64,000 bases of DNA. Source: Flavobacteriales bacterium. Its GTDB lineage: Bacteria; Bacteroidota; Bacteroidia; Flavobacteriales_E; Vicingaceae. A model generated the notes under the pieces. It was given only the letters and a program-made list of their open reading frames with translations. It made no database searches and was not told where the DNA came from. The DNA is taken from positions 62,001 through 126,000 of the forward strand of contig JACJZB010000003.1 in NCBI GenBank assembly GCA_020635815.1, in the 5' to 3' direction. Position numbers and translations under genes: made by a program. This document shows, piece after piece, positions 26,031 to 35,136 of the stretch (position 1 is its first letter; each line of letters starts with the position of its first letter).

Positions 26031-26207
26031 TTACTTCTTTACAATTCGACCTTTACTTTTATCAAAACCATAAGGGCAATGGCGACAACCATTTTGGCAG
26101 CAATAACCTCTTTTTAAAAGATATTTTTCAGTAAACACTTTATAGCCTTCGGGCGTGAAATAAAAGTCGTCTTCTTCTAATTTGTTTATTTTTGAAAAGT
26201 CATTCAT
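26031..26207 (-). CDS. DUF5522-type small Cys-rich protein
   Basis: The 58-residue product has four cysteines in RGYCCQNGCRHCPYGFDK (about 33-50), the mark of the DUF5522 family, and ends KGRIVKK. The cysteines could bind zinc or an iron-sulfur centre, but the role is unknown. The start at 26207 (MNDFSKINK) is chosen over an ATG 17 codons upstream because the added residues are an unlikely hydrophobic stretch and family members start here. It is a single gene between hutU and the DUF4143 ATPase. Confidence 0.75.
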   Translation of the reverse strand: MNDFSKINKLEEDDFYFTPEGYKVFTEKYLLKRGYCCQNGCRHCPYGFDKSKGRIVKK

Positions 26208-26378
26208 AATTAATGAATGTAAAAATACAAAGTAATAAATGATTATAGGATAAACCATCTGAAAATCTGAGTGATGTTATTATTAAAAAATAGTAACAAT
26301 AATAGACTTCAATAAGTGGTTAGATAACCTTTTTGTGTTGGTATGTCATCCAACCATTACAAAACTGAAAATTTTCTA

Positions 26379-27509
26379 TTAGATGGATAATAAAAACTCC
26401 TCATAATTTTTAGGAGAAATAGTATCTATTTTACAATTTGGATAGGCATTGGTAAATGTTTTAGGAAATTTTACTTTGGCTTTTTCATTCCATTTAAATT
26501 CAAAAGCGGTTAAATTATTATTTAGCTCTTCAACTAAGTCAACTTCTTGCTGTTGGGTGGTTCTCCAAAAGTAAAATTGTGAACGATTATTTTCGTAATG
26601 TAGTTTTTTTACACGTTCAGCAATTAAGTAATTTTCCCATAAAGCACCAACATCAAATCGTTTATGAATGGCATTATAGTTTCCGATAATGGAGTTGCGA
26701 ATGCCACAATCATAAAAATAGATTTTTTTACTTTTCTTTAATTCATTTCTTACATTTCTACTAAACGATGAAAGCGTAAAAATGATATAAGTTTGTTCAA
26801 ATAATTGAATGTATTTATCAACAGTTCCCTTGTCAGCACCAACCAATTGAGCAATTTCGTTGTAAGAAACTTCGCTGCCAATTTGTAGTGCTAAAGCTTT
26901 AAGTATTTTCTCTAACAATTTAGGACGCTTAATGCTATCTAGCATTAATAAATCTTTGTATAGATAGCTGTCAGCAATCAATTTTAGTAATTCTTCACTA
27001 TCATTTGGATTGGTAATTATTTCGGGATAAGAACCATAAATTAAACGATTCTCTAATTGTCTTTTTTCTTCTAACACTCCATGGTGGTTTACCATTTCTT
27101 GAAACGAAAGCGGAAAAAGATTGTATTCAAACTTTCTACCTGTTAAAGGTTCATTCATTTCATTTGCCAATTCAAAAGAAGAAGAACCTGTAGCAATTAC
27201 TTGTACCTCTTTTAATTTGTCAGTTATTAATTTTAATGTTAACCCGATATTAGGAATACGTTGAGCTTCGTCAATAAAAAAAATAGTATTGCTACCGATA
27301 TAGTTTTTCAGTTGAGTAGAAGTAATGTTGGCTAATAATTCTCTTATATCTGGCTCATCCCCACTAATGTGTAAAACAGACTCTTTTCTTGCATCTATTA
27401 AATACTCTAAAAGAGTAGTTTTTCCTACTTGACGTGCTCCAAAAAGTAAAATAGCCTTTCCTTTAAAGAGTTTTTTATCAATATTTTCTATAACAATTCT
27501 TGAGATCAT
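26379..27509 (-). CDS. AAA ATPase with C-terminal DUF4143 domain
   Basis: The 376-residue product has Walker A GARQVGKTT (24-32), Walker B IFFIDEAQ (about 76-83), a sensor-like ATGSSSFEL, and a C-terminal DUF4143 region (YFYDCGIRNSI, ALWENYLIAERV, YFWRTTQQQEVDLV) of nuclease-like fold. Family members are common, often strain-variable, and of unknown function. Upstream lies a tandem near-repeat of about 33 bp, and a TATATTTG box four bases before the ATG implies a leaderless transcript. Confidence 0.85.
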   Translation of the reverse strand: MISRIVIENIDKKLFKGKAILLFGARQVGKTTLLEYLIDARKESVLHISGDEPDIRELLANITSTQLKNYIGSNTIFFIDEAQRIPNIGLTLKLITDKLKEVQVIATGSSSFELANEMNEPLTGRKFEYNLFPLSFQEMVNHHGVLEEKRQLENRLIYGSYPEIITNPNDSEELLKLIADSYLYKDLLMLDSIKRPKLLEKILKALALQIGSEVSYNEIAQLVGADKGTVDKYIQLFEQTYIIFTLSSFSRNVRNELKKSKKIYFYDCGIRNSIIGNYNAIHKRFDVGALWENYLIAERVKKLHYENNRSQFYFWRTTQQQEVDLVEELNNNLTAFEFKWNEKAKVKFPKTFTNAYPNCKIDTISPKNYEEFLLSI

Positions 27510-27513
27510 ATTT

Positions 27514-27521
27514 CAAATATA
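27514..27521 (-). promoter_or_regulatory. -7 promoter box (TATATTTG) of the DUF4143 ATPase gene
   Basis: Minus-strand TATATTTG lies four bases upstream of the ATG at 27509-27507, so transcription should begin at or next to the start codon. Upstream, two near-copies of a ~33-bp unit (about 27518-27585) each contain TTTCGATT followed by GTAAC or ACAAT; they may be a binding site. Confidence 0.4.
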
Positions 27522-27710
27522 TAATAATTTTCGATTGTAACCATTAAAAAAACATAATAAATTTCGATTACAATCTCTAAAAAGCATAATAATTAGTGAT
27601 TTTAAAAAGTTTCGAATTTAAAAGATAAGTTTAGAATCCATACATCCTTTGTTTGGGTTAAATGGATGACGATGAATAAAAAAGTGTGTAATAATAACTT
27701 CTAATAAGGT

Positions 27711-28052
27711 TTATTTATCAAGTTTATCTTTTAGCTGAGTTATTATTTCTTTTTGATTTTGAATGATTTCATTTAACAACTCGTTTTCTCGTTCCAGTTT
27801 TTTAACTTTTTCAGAGAGATTAGAATAATTTACTTTCGTTTCTTCAACTAGATTGTCAAAATTGTCATCAGTAAAGTATGATACAGGCACACCTAAAGCA
27901 CTAGAAATTTCATTTAAGGTATAAAAGTTAACTTTAGAAGTAACTTCGATATGAGATATTAGCGTTCGAGTTTTATTAATTAAATCAGCTAATTGTTGCT
28001 GACTTACACCTTTTTCTGCTCTTAGAACTTTTATTTTTTTACCAATATTCAT
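27711..28052 (-). CDS. XRE-family helix-turn-helix regulator with C-terminal coiled coil
   Basis: The 113-residue product begins with an HTH_3 domain (about 3-62; KIKVLRAEKGVSQQQLADLI, SHIEVTSKVNFYTLNEISSALGVPVSYF). A leucine-rich coiled coil follows (about 78-112; NLSEKVKKLERENELLNEII) that probably dimerises. A perfect 16-bp palindrome lies 11 bases upstream of its ATG, suggesting autoregulation. It is divergent from the lone receiver-domain gene and could control it. Confidence 0.85.
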   Translation of the reverse strand: MNIGKKIKVLRAEKGVSQQQLADLINKTRTLISHIEVTSKVNFYTLNEISSALGVPVSYFTDDNFDNLVEETKVNYSNLSEKVKKLERENELLNEIIQNQKEIITQLKDKLDK

Positions 28053-28062
28053 TTAAACAATG

Positions 28063-28078
28063 ATAGATAATTATCTAT
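28063..28078. promoter_or_regulatory. 16-bp palindromic operator candidate
   Basis: ATAGATAATTATCTAT is a perfect palindrome between the HTH regulator (start 28052, minus) and the receiver gene (start 28152, plus). A related TATAATTATTG follows at about 28090-28100, overlapping the -33 of the plus promoter. Binding by the adjacent HTH protein is an inference from position. Confidence 0.45.
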
Positions 28079-28097
28079 TGTCTAAAGGATATAATTA

Positions 28098-28127
28098 TTG
28101 TCTTTATGATAATTTTTTGTATATTTG
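28098..28127 (+). promoter_or_regulatory. Promoter of the receiver-domain gene
   Basis: TTG (28098-28100) and TATATTTG (28120-28127) are separated by 19 bases, matching the Bacteroidota -33/-7 layout. The ATG at 28152 follows after a short leader. Confidence 0.6.
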
Positions 28128-28151
28128 GTAATAGCTCAGATAGTAAACAGG

Positions 28152-28532
28152 ATGGATTATATAAGAGTACTTTTAGTAGATGATCACCTTTTAATAAGAA
28201 AATCATTTAAACAATTATTACAAAAAATACCAGAAGTAGTTGTGGTTGGAGAGTGTAATGACGGATGTGAAGTTGTTCCGTTTTTAGAAAATAATCAAGC
28301 AGATATTATTTTTATGGATCTTGTAATGAAAACCATGAATGGTTTTGAAGCAACTGAAAAAGTAAAAGAAAAATATCCAGCTATAAAAGTTATAGGTTTT
28401 TCCTCTACAGATCATACTCACTTTGCGAACAAGGTTATACAAAGTGGTGCTGATGGATTTATGTCAAAATTTGATGCAGATAAGGAATCTATTATTTTTA
28501 TGTTGAAAAAAATAGGGTTTATAATTAGTTGA
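28152..28532 (+). CDS. Stand-alone response-regulator receiver domain
   Basis: The 126-residue product is a NarL-type receiver: VLLVDDH (acidic pair near residue 10), the phosphoacceptor Asp in IIFMDLVMKTMNG (about 56), Ser/Thr switch in IGFSST and Lys in FMSKFD. It ends right after the last helix, with no LuxR-type DNA-binding domain. The start is set at 28152 because it gives the family N-terminus and lies after the promoter. No histidine kinase is adjacent. It may act by protein contact or as a phosphate sink. Confidence 0.85.
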   Translation: MDYIRVLLVDDHLLIRKSFKQLLQKIPEVVVVGECNDGCEVVPFLENNQADIIFMDLVMKTMNGFEATEKVKEKYPAIKVIGFSSTDHTHFANKVIQSGADGFMSKFDADKESIIFMLKKIGFIIS

Positions 28533-28545
28533 TTATTTTTGGGTA

Positions 28546-29478
28546 ATGCCAAAAATCAATGAAAATAATATTCCTTTACAGCAAATAGAAGAAGATTTTT
28601 TGTCACAAAAAAATACTAAACTCTTTATTCTTCGTGAAGATTTAACACATCCTGAAATATCAGGGAATAAGTGGCGAAAATTAAAATATAACATACAAGA
28701 AGCTAAACACAATAATTCAGATACACTTTTAACTTTTGGTGGTGCTTATTCTAATCATATAGCAGCAACTGCTGCTGCAGGAAGAGAATATGGGGTAAAA
28801 ACGATTGGAGTTATTCGTGGAGAAGAAACTCTTCCCCTCAATTTAACCTTGCAAGTAGCAAAAAATAATGGAATGGTTTTTAAATATGTTTCCAGAAACC
28901 AATATCGAGAAGAGAATAAATATACAGAATCGTTTTTAGCCTCTTTAAAAGAAGAATTTGGAAATTTTTATTTAGTACCAGAAGGTGGCTCAAATGCTTA
29001 TGCTGTTAAAGGTTGTACAGAAATAATAAACAATATAAACATTGATTTTGATGTAATTTGTTCTGCTTGCGGTACTGGAGGAACTTTAGCAGGAATTATA
29101 GCTTCTACACAGAAACAAGTATTAGGTTTCCCGGCTTTAAAAGGAGGTGAATTTTTAAAAAAAGATATATCTAAACTATTGAACGACTATTCTAATCATT
29201 TTAATGCAAAGGTAGAAAATAATAATTGGGAGTTAATTACAGCTTATCATTTTGGAGGGTATGCCAAAGTAAATCCAGAATTAATTCAATTTATACAAGA
29301 GTTTTACCAAAGACATCACATAAAACTAGACTTAATCTACACAGGAAAGATGCTTTATGGCATTTTTGATTTAGTTCAGAATTCTAAAATATTTAACGAT
29401 AAAACAATTATTGCCATTCATACTGGCGGAATTCAAGGGAATAAAGGTTTTGAAGAACGTTTTGGAATTGTTCTGTAA
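28546..29478 (+). CDS. PLP-dependent deaminase of the D-cysteine desulfhydrase/ACC deaminase family
   Basis: The 310-residue fold-type II PLP enzyme carries the Lys region (LTHPEISGNKWRKLKYNI, about 34-51), the SNH motif (GGAYSNHIAATA), EGGSNAYAVKGC and the phosphate-binding CGTGGTLAG (about 173-181). Members deaminate 1-aminocyclopropane-1-carboxylate or desulfhydrate D-cysteine; sequence alone does not settle which. It begins 13 bases after the receiver gene and may be co-transcribed. Confidence 0.87.
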   Translation: MPKINENNIPLQQIEEDFLSQKNTKLFILREDLTHPEISGNKWRKLKYNIQEAKHNNSDTLLTFGGAYSNHIAATAAAGREYGVKTIGVIRGEETLPLNLTLQVAKNNGMVFKYVSRNQYREENKYTESFLASLKEEFGNFYLVPEGGSNAYAVKGCTEIINNINIDFDVICSACGTGGTLAGIIASTQKQVLGFPALKGGEFLKKDISKLLNDYSNHFNAKVENNNWELITAYHFGGYAKVNPELIQFIQEFYQRHHIKLDLIYTGKMLYGIFDLVQNSKIFNDKTIIAIHTGGIQGNKGFEERFGIVL

Positions 29479-29517
29479 TCAATAATTCACTGTTAATATC
29501 TTGGTTAGGCATGGCTC

Positions 29518-29545
29518 TTGCGTTTAGTTAACAATCTTAATTTTG
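29518..29545 (+). promoter_or_regulatory. Promoter of the LysM glucosaminidase gene
   Basis: TTG (29518-29520), 17 bases, then TAATTTTG (29538-29545), matching TAnnTTTG. The TTG start codon follows at 29556, about six bases after the predicted transcription start. Confidence 0.5.
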
Positions 29546-29555
29546 TAGTTAACAT

Positions 29556-30479
29556 TTGAAGAAGCTTATTTCCATATTGTTTTTATTTGTCAATACAATT
29601 GTATTGATAGGTCAACCTGCTGAAAGAAGGCAGACTAGAGAAGAATATATCCAAAAATTTAAAGACCTTGCTATCAAAGAAATGCATCACTCTGGTGTGC
29701 CAGCTAGTATTACATTAGCTCAAGGCATTTTAGAATCAGGTGATGGGAATAGCCCTTTAGCTGTTTATGGTAAAAACCATTTTGGTATAAAATGCCATTC
29801 TGGATGGACAGGAAAAACGATGCACTTAGACGATGATGAGAAGAATGAGTGTTTTAGAAAGTATAATGATGTGTATGACTCTTATAAAGATCATTCAGAA
29901 TTTTTAAAAACGAGAAGTAGGTATGCTTTTTTATTTGATCTAAAAATTACAGATTATAAAGGTTGGGCTAAAGGACTTAAAAAAGCAGGATATGCAACTA
30001 ATCCTAAATATCCTGATTTATTAATAGGATTAATTGAAAAGCATAAGTTATATGAGTATGATAATTATGCAAAAGTACCTCCTCGCAAACTTAATAAAAC
30101 AAAAACATCAAATGTATTAACTACAAAATCATCATCAAGAATAGTAAAACTGCATAATAATATTAAATATGTAGTTGTAAACGATGGCGACAATATTCAA
30201 AATATTGCTAACGATTTTCATATGAATATTTGGCAGATATTAAAATATAATGACCTTAACCAAACTGATAAGATAAAATATGGAGAGATTATTTACCTTC
30301 AACCTAAAAAGAATAAGGCCAAGTCTGATTTTCATATAGTTAAAGAGGGAGAAACAATGCGTTCTATATCTCAGTTATATGGAATAAAACTAAACCAATT
30401 ATATAAAAAAAATAACATCGTTTTAGGATCTCAACCTGCTGTTGGAACTAAACTTTCTTTGAAGAAAAAGAAAAAATAA
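29556..30479 (+). CDS. Secreted glucosaminidase with two LysM domains
   Basis: The 307-residue product has a signal peptide (LISILFLFVNTIVLIGQ). A flagellar-type/mannosyl-glycoprotein endo-beta-N-acetylglucosaminidase domain follows (about 25-165; GVPASITLAQGILESGDGNS, NHFGIKCHSGWTG), where ILESG carries the catalytic Glu. Two LysM repeats come next (about 207-252 and 258-303). It should cut peptidoglycan glycan strands in the periplasm or outside. It starts with TTG because an in-frame TAA lies two codons upstream and no ATG fits. The acyltransferase gene follows after 11 bases. Confidence 0.9.
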   Translation: MKKLISILFLFVNTIVLIGQPAERRQTREEYIQKFKDLAIKEMHHSGVPASITLAQGILESGDGNSPLAVYGKNHFGIKCHSGWTGKTMHLDDDEKNECFRKYNDVYDSYKDHSEFLKTRSRYAFLFDLKITDYKGWAKGLKKAGYATNPKYPDLLIGLIEKHKLYEYDNYAKVPPRKLNKTKTSNVLTTKSSSRIVKLHNNIKYVVVNDGDNIQNIANDFHMNIWQILKYNDLNQTDKIKYGEIIYLQPKKNKAKSDFHIVKEGETMRSISQLYGIKLNQLYKKNNIVLGSQPAVGTKLSLKKKKK

Positions 30480-30490
30480 AGCCTTTTAAA

Positions 30491-31228
30491 TTGTTAGAAA
30501 AAAACGTTTTTGGACAATACATCTTTTTAAAGAAAACAATTATGAGAATGGCTTCGCCATTTACATATATAAGGTTTAATGTAATTAATAACAATCAGAT
30601 TAAAGGAGCTGAACTTTTTAATGAGCTAGCATCAAAAAATGTTTTATTTGTGTCTAATCATCAAACGTATTTTGCAGATGTTGCATACATGGTTCATGCC
30701 ATGGGAAATGCCAGAACTGGTAAGCCCAATCAAATTACTTTTTGGGATTTCTTTTTAAGGCCTTATACAAATTTTTACTATGTAGCTGCTGCTGAAACTA
30801 TGAATTCAGGTATTATACCAAAACTATTTAAATTAACGGGTTCAATTAGTATTAAGCGAACATGGAGAGAAGCAGGGGAAGATATAAAAAGAGAAGTGGA
30901 TAAAAATGACACGGAGAGTATAGAAAGGGCTTTAAAATCAGGGTGGGTAATTACTTTCCCTCAAGGAACAACTAAACCTTTTGTAGAAGGAAGAAAAGGT
31001 ACAGCTCATATTATTAAGAACTATAAACCAATCGTTGTACCAATAATGGTTGATGGGTTTAGAAGGGCATTTGATAAAAAAGGATTGCTCATTAAAAAGA
31101 AAGGAACAACGTTAAAACTAACAATAAAGCAGCCACTTGATATTGATTACAATGATAGTATCGAGAATATTCTAGAGCAGGTTATGGATGCTATTGAACA
31201 AAGTCCAAAATTCAATAAAAGTATTTGA
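30491..31228 (+). CDS. 1-acylglycerol-3-phosphate acyltransferase-like protein (PlsC superfamily)
   Basis: The 245-residue membrane-associated acyltransferase carries the PlsC catalytic block SNHQTYFADV (about 56-65) and the FPQGTTKPF block (about 157-165). In the first the His-Asp spacing is five residues, not the usual four (NHX4D), and the second has Gln in place of Glu in FPEGT. The gene starts with TTG 11 bases after the glucosaminidase. Transfer of an acyl chain to a lysolipid is inferred from the fold; the substrate may not be the standard phospholipid. Confidence 0.82.
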   Translation: MLEKNVFGQYIFLKKTIMRMASPFTYIRFNVINNNQIKGAELFNELASKNVLFVSNHQTYFADVAYMVHAMGNARTGKPNQITFWDFFLRPYTNFYYVAAAETMNSGIIPKLFKLTGSISIKRTWREAGEDIKREVDKNDTESIERALKSGWVITFPQGTTKPFVEGRKGTAHIIKNYKPIVVPIMVDGFRRAFDKKGLLIKKKGTTLKLTIKQPLDIDYNDSIENILEQVMDAIEQSPKFNKSI

Positions 31229-31232
31229 TTTA

Positions 31233-32204
31233 TTAGTCTAACGATTGCAGTGGAGTGTTAGATAGCTCTAGCATTTTATCATATTCCTCAGCTGTTAAGT
31301 CATTAAAATAGAAGTTAACAGGATTAACAGGTTCTCCATTTTTACGAACTTCATAATGGCAATGAGGCCCAGCTGAAAGACCAGTATTACCAACATAACC
31401 AATAATGTCACCTCTATTTACTTTGTCGCCTTCCTCAACAGCTATTTTACTCATGTGACCATATAGAGTAACATAACCATATCCATGGTCAATTCTTACA
31501 TGTCTTCCATAGCCACTAGCCTTGCTGTCTGCTTGTATTACAGTTCCTTTTCCAGTAGCATAAATTGGAGTACCTCTAGGTGCTGTAAAATCCATTCCAG
31601 CATGAAACTTTCTATATTTTAAAATAGGGTGCATACGATATCCATAACCACTAGCCATACGCGTTAAATCTTCGTTTTGTACGGGTTGAATAGCGGGTAT
31701 TGCAGCCAACATATTTTCTTTCTTTTTAGCCATTTTAAAGACATCGTCAAAAGACTTTGATTGAATGTACAATTGCTTAGAAAGTTGATCTATTTTTTTT
31801 GTCGTTTCAATAATCAATTCTGAATTAGAAAAACCCTCCAATTGCTTGTAGCGGTTAACCCCACCAAAACCTGCCGTTCTTATCTCTGATGGAATTGGTT
31901 CTGCCTCAAAAATTACACGATAAATATTATCATCTCTGTGTTGAATATCTTCTAAAACATTAGTGATTTGCTCAAGTTTTTTGTTCAATAATGCATATTG
32001 AGCCTCCATTTGAGCATTTTCTTGTTTAAGCTGTTTTTCTTTTGGAGAATCTACATAAGTATAAACCACCCCATAGATGATAACCCCAATCACTAATCCA
32101 GCACCTAAAAAGCTCAAACTTTTTAGAATACGGTCTTTTAGGGTTACTTCAATTTTGTCGTAACTTAATGATGTTGAATTATATCTATACTTAACTTTAG
32201 ACAT
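31233..32204 (-). CDS. M23-family peptidoglycan DD-metallopeptidase
   Basis: The 323-residue protein has a single N-terminal membrane anchor (about 30-48), a coiled coil (about 55-105) and a C-terminal M23 domain. Zinc ligands are His and Asp in KFHAGMDFTAPRG and His in PHCHYEV, with LYGHMSK for catalysis. It likely cleaves peptidoglycan cross-links in the periplasm. It converges with the acyltransferase gene, stops 4 bases apart, and is divergent from alaS. Confidence 0.92.
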   Translation of the reverse strand: MSKVKYRYNSTSLSYDKIEVTLKDRILKSLSFLGAGLVIGVIIYGVVYTYVDSPKEKQLKQENAQMEAQYALLNKKLEQITNVLEDIQHRDDNIYRVIFEAEPIPSEIRTAGFGGVNRYKQLEGFSNSELIIETTKKIDQLSKQLYIQSKSFDDVFKMAKKKENMLAAIPAIQPVQNEDLTRMASGYGYRMHPILKYRKFHAGMDFTAPRGTPIYATGKGTVIQADSKASGYGRHVRIDHGYGYVTLYGHMSKIAVEEGDKVNRGDIIGYVGNTGLSAGPHCHYEVRKNGEPVNPVNFYFNDLTAEEYDKMLELSNTPLQSLD

Positions 32205-32229
32205 GTTAAGATTTATGTTAATTTTGACG

Positions 32230-32237
32230 CAAATTTA
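32230..32237 (-). promoter_or_regulatory. -7 promoter box (TAAATTTG) of the M23 peptidase gene
   Basis: Minus-strand TAAATTTG lies 25 bases upstream of the ATG. No convincing -33 TTG is seen. Confidence 0.4.
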
Positions 32238-32303
32238 ATCATTTTAAAGAAAAAACCGAAGCAGAAAGGGTTGTTAACGGTTATTTAACAATATTTAACA
32301 GGC

Positions 32304-35081
32304 ATGAATTCAGGAGAAATAAGACAAACATTTTTAGATTTTTTTAAAGAAAAACAACATCAAATTGTTGCTTCTGCACCAATGGTAATTAAAAACGACC
32401 CAACATTGATGTTTACCAATGCGGGTATGAATCAATTTAAAGATTTGTTTTTAGGAAATGCTGAAATTAAATATGCCAGAATTGCTGATTCTCAAAAATG
32501 CTTAAGAGTTTCAGGTAAACATAACGACTTAGAAGAGGTAGGAGTTGATACTTACCACCATACGATGTTTGAAATGCTAGGAAACTGGAGTTTTGGTGAT
32601 TACTTTAAAAAAGAGGCAATAGAGTGGGCTTGGGAGTTGTTGGTGGATGTATATAAAATTGATAAAGATAGATTGTATTTTACCGTTTTTGAAGGTGATG
32701 AGCAAGATGGAACAGAGATGGATGAAGATGCTTACAATTTATGGAAAGCTATTTTAGAGAAAAACAATCTACCTCTAAATAAGATTCTGAAAGCCAATAA
32801 AAAGGATAATTTTTGGGAGATGGGAGATGCAGGGCCATGTGGTCCTTGTTCTGAAATACATGTTGATTTAAGAAATGCTGATGAGATTGCTAAAATACCA
32901 GGAAGAGAGTTGGTAAATGCTGATCATCCTCAAGTGGTTGAAATTTGGAATTTGGTATTTATGGAGTTCAACAGAATGGCTAATGGTGAGTTAAAATCGT
33001 TACCTGCAAAACATGTTGATACTGGTATGGGATTTGAGCGTTTAGCGATGGTTTTACAAGGCAAACAATCGAATTACGATACTGATGTGTTTATGCCTTT
33101 GATTAATAAAATCAGTCAAATTTCAGGAATTGAATATCAAAATTCATTAGATGTTTCTGTAAAAACAGATGTGGCTATTCGAGTAATTGCCGACCATGTG
33201 AGAGCTGTTGCATTTTCAATTGCAGATGGACAATTACCATCAAACAATGGAGCTGGATATGTTATTCGTAGAATTTTAAGACGTGCAATTCGTTATGGTT
33301 ATAGTTTTTTAAATCAAAAAGAACCGTTTATTAATGAGTTAGTAAGTGTTTTAGCTAATCAAATGGGTGAAGCTTTCCCAGAATTAAAAACACAGCAAGA
33401 ATTGATTACAAAAGTAATTAGAGAAGAAGAGGATAGTTTTTTAAGGACCTTAGAAAAAGGGATTCAGCGATTTGAAAATTATTTAGCAACTGCTAATGAT
33501 AAAACCGTTGATGGAGAGTTTGCTTTTGAATTGTATGATACTTTTGGTTTCCCAATAGATTTAACTGAGTTAATGGCAACAGAAAATAATTTTGATGTTG
33601 ATATGCCAGGTTTTATTGTTGCATTAGACAAGCAAAAAGAGCGTTCTCGTGCAGCCGGAAAAATTGAGGCTGATGATTGGGTTGTTTTACGAGAAGATGA
33701 TGTAGAAGAATTTATTGGATACGATTATACAGAAGCAAATATTTACATCACAAAATATAGAAAAGTTGTTGCAAAAGGTGAAGAACTGTACCAGTTAGTA
33801 TTTAATTTAACACCGTTTTATCCGGAAGGAGGAGGGCAAGTCGGAGATGTAGGATACATTGAATCTAATGAGGAAAAAATAGCAATAACGAATACTAAGA
33901 AAGAGAATAATCTAATTATTCACTTTGCGGAAGAATTACCACAAAATGTTAATGCTAATTTTAAAGCAGTTGTTGTTTCATCGATAAGAAATTTAACCGT
34001 TTGTAATCATTCAGCAACACATTTAATGCACCAAGCTTTGCGTGAAATTTTAGGAACTCACGTAGAACAAAAAGGGTCGCTAGTTAATTCAGAATATTTG
34101 CGTTTCGATTTTTCTCATTTTGAAAAAGTAAATGATGAACAAATTCAACAAATTGAAGATTTTGTAAATGAAAAAATACAAGCAAACATTCCATTAAATG
34201 AACATAGAGCAATACCAATAACAATAGCAGAAGAAGCTGGTGCAATGATGTTGTTTGGTGAAAAATATGGTGATGTAGTGCGTATGATAGAATTTGGCGA
34301 TTCTAAAGAATTGTGTGGTGGAATTCATGTGAAAAATACTGCTAAAATAGAATTATTTAAAATAAAATCGGAAGGTTCTGTAGCTGCTGGAATAAGAAGG
34401 ATTGAGGCTTTGACGTCTGTAGGTGCAGCAAATTGGCTGAAAGAGAAAATTGATGTTATAGATAAAAACAATATAGCTCAATTTGTTCCTGAATTAAATA
34501 ATAAAATAAAGATTATAAGAGAAGAATTTGAAAAAGAATATTCTTTAGTATCAGAAATGTTACCTATTGAAAATATCAATAAGGATAACAAAACTGATAT
34601 TAATAGTGCAATCTCAGATTTCACTAAAATCAAACTTCCAAAAGATATTATTGATGTCTTATTAGCTAAAAAGAAAGAACTTTCAAAAGCAGGTGAGCAA
34701 GACAATAAAGAACAAGTTAAAGCAATTAAAGAAGAGCTTTTAACAAAGGTTGAGGTTGTGAATGGAGTTAATGTCATTGCTCAAAAAATTGACTTAGATG
34801 ATAGTGCTGCAATAAAAGATTTAGCTTTTCAATTAAAAGGCGAAGTTGATAATTTATTTATGGTTTTAGGTGCTGAAGTAAATGGTAAACCAAACTTAAC
34901 TATAGTTGTTTCTGAAGAACTGTCTAAAGCTAAAAACTTACACGCAGGGAATATAATAAGAGAAGCTGCAAAAGAGATGAGAGGCGGCGGAGGCGGTCAG
35001 CCATTTTATGCAACAGCTGGTGGAAGTAACGTAGAAGGAATCCAATCTGCAATAACTAAAGCGTTGTCTTTTATAAGGTAA
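32304..35081 (+). CDS. alaS: Alanyl-tRNA synthetase
   Basis: The 925-residue class II synthetase charges tRNA-Ala. The catalytic domain holds FTNAGMNQFKDLFLG and GNWSFGDYFK, plus FWEMGDAGPCGPCSEIH. The editing domain has NHSATHLMHQAL and CGGIH (Ile where many bacteria have Thr). The C-Ala domain contains AAKEMRGGGGGQPFYATAGG. Length is slightly above the usual 870-880. Editing zinc-ligand positions (HxxxH and C...H) are all present. Confidence 0.97.
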   Translation: MNSGEIRQTFLDFFKEKQHQIVASAPMVIKNDPTLMFTNAGMNQFKDLFLGNAEIKYARIADSQKCLRVSGKHNDLEEVGVDTYHHTMFEMLGNWSFGDYFKKEAIEWAWELLVDVYKIDKDRLYFTVFEGDEQDGTEMDEDAYNLWKAILEKNNLPLNKILKANKKDNFWEMGDAGPCGPCSEIHVDLRNADEIAKIPGRELVNADHPQVVEIWNLVFMEFNRMANGELKSLPAKHVDTGMGFERLAMVLQGKQSNYDTDVFMPLINKISQISGIEYQNSLDVSVKTDVAIRVIADHVRAVAFSIADGQLPSNNGAGYVIRRILRRAIRYGYSFLNQKEPFINELVSVLANQMGEAFPELKTQQELITKVIREEEDSFLRTLEKGIQRFENYLATANDKTVDGEFAFELYDTFGFPIDLTELMATENNFDVDMPGFIVALDKQKERSRAAGKIEADDWVVLREDDVEEFIGYDYTEANIYITKYRKVVAKGEELYQLVFNLTPFYPEGGGQVGDVGYIESNEEKIAITNTKKENNLIIHFAEELPQNVNANFKAVVVSSIRNLTVCNHSATHLMHQALREILGTHVEQKGSLVNSEYLRFDFSHFEKVNDEQIQQIEDFVNEKIQANIPLNEHRAIPITIAEEAGAMMLFGEKYGDVVRMIEFGDSKELCGGIHVKNTAKIELFKIKSEGSVAAGIRRIEALTSVGAANWLKEKIDVIDKNNIAQFVPELNNKIKIIREEFEKEYSLVSEMLPIENINKDNKTDINSAISDFTKIKLPKDIIDVLLAKKKELSKAGEQDNKEQVKAIKEELLTKVEVVNGVNVIAQKIDLDDSAAIKDLAFQLKGEVDNLFMVLGAEVNGKPNLTIVVSEELSKAKNLHAGNIIREAAKEMRGGGGGQPFYATAGGSNVEGIQSAITKALSFIR

Positions 35082-35136
35082 ACAATGCCTTAGTTGAATC
35101 ATTATTAGTACATTAGCAACTCAAAAGAACTAACTA

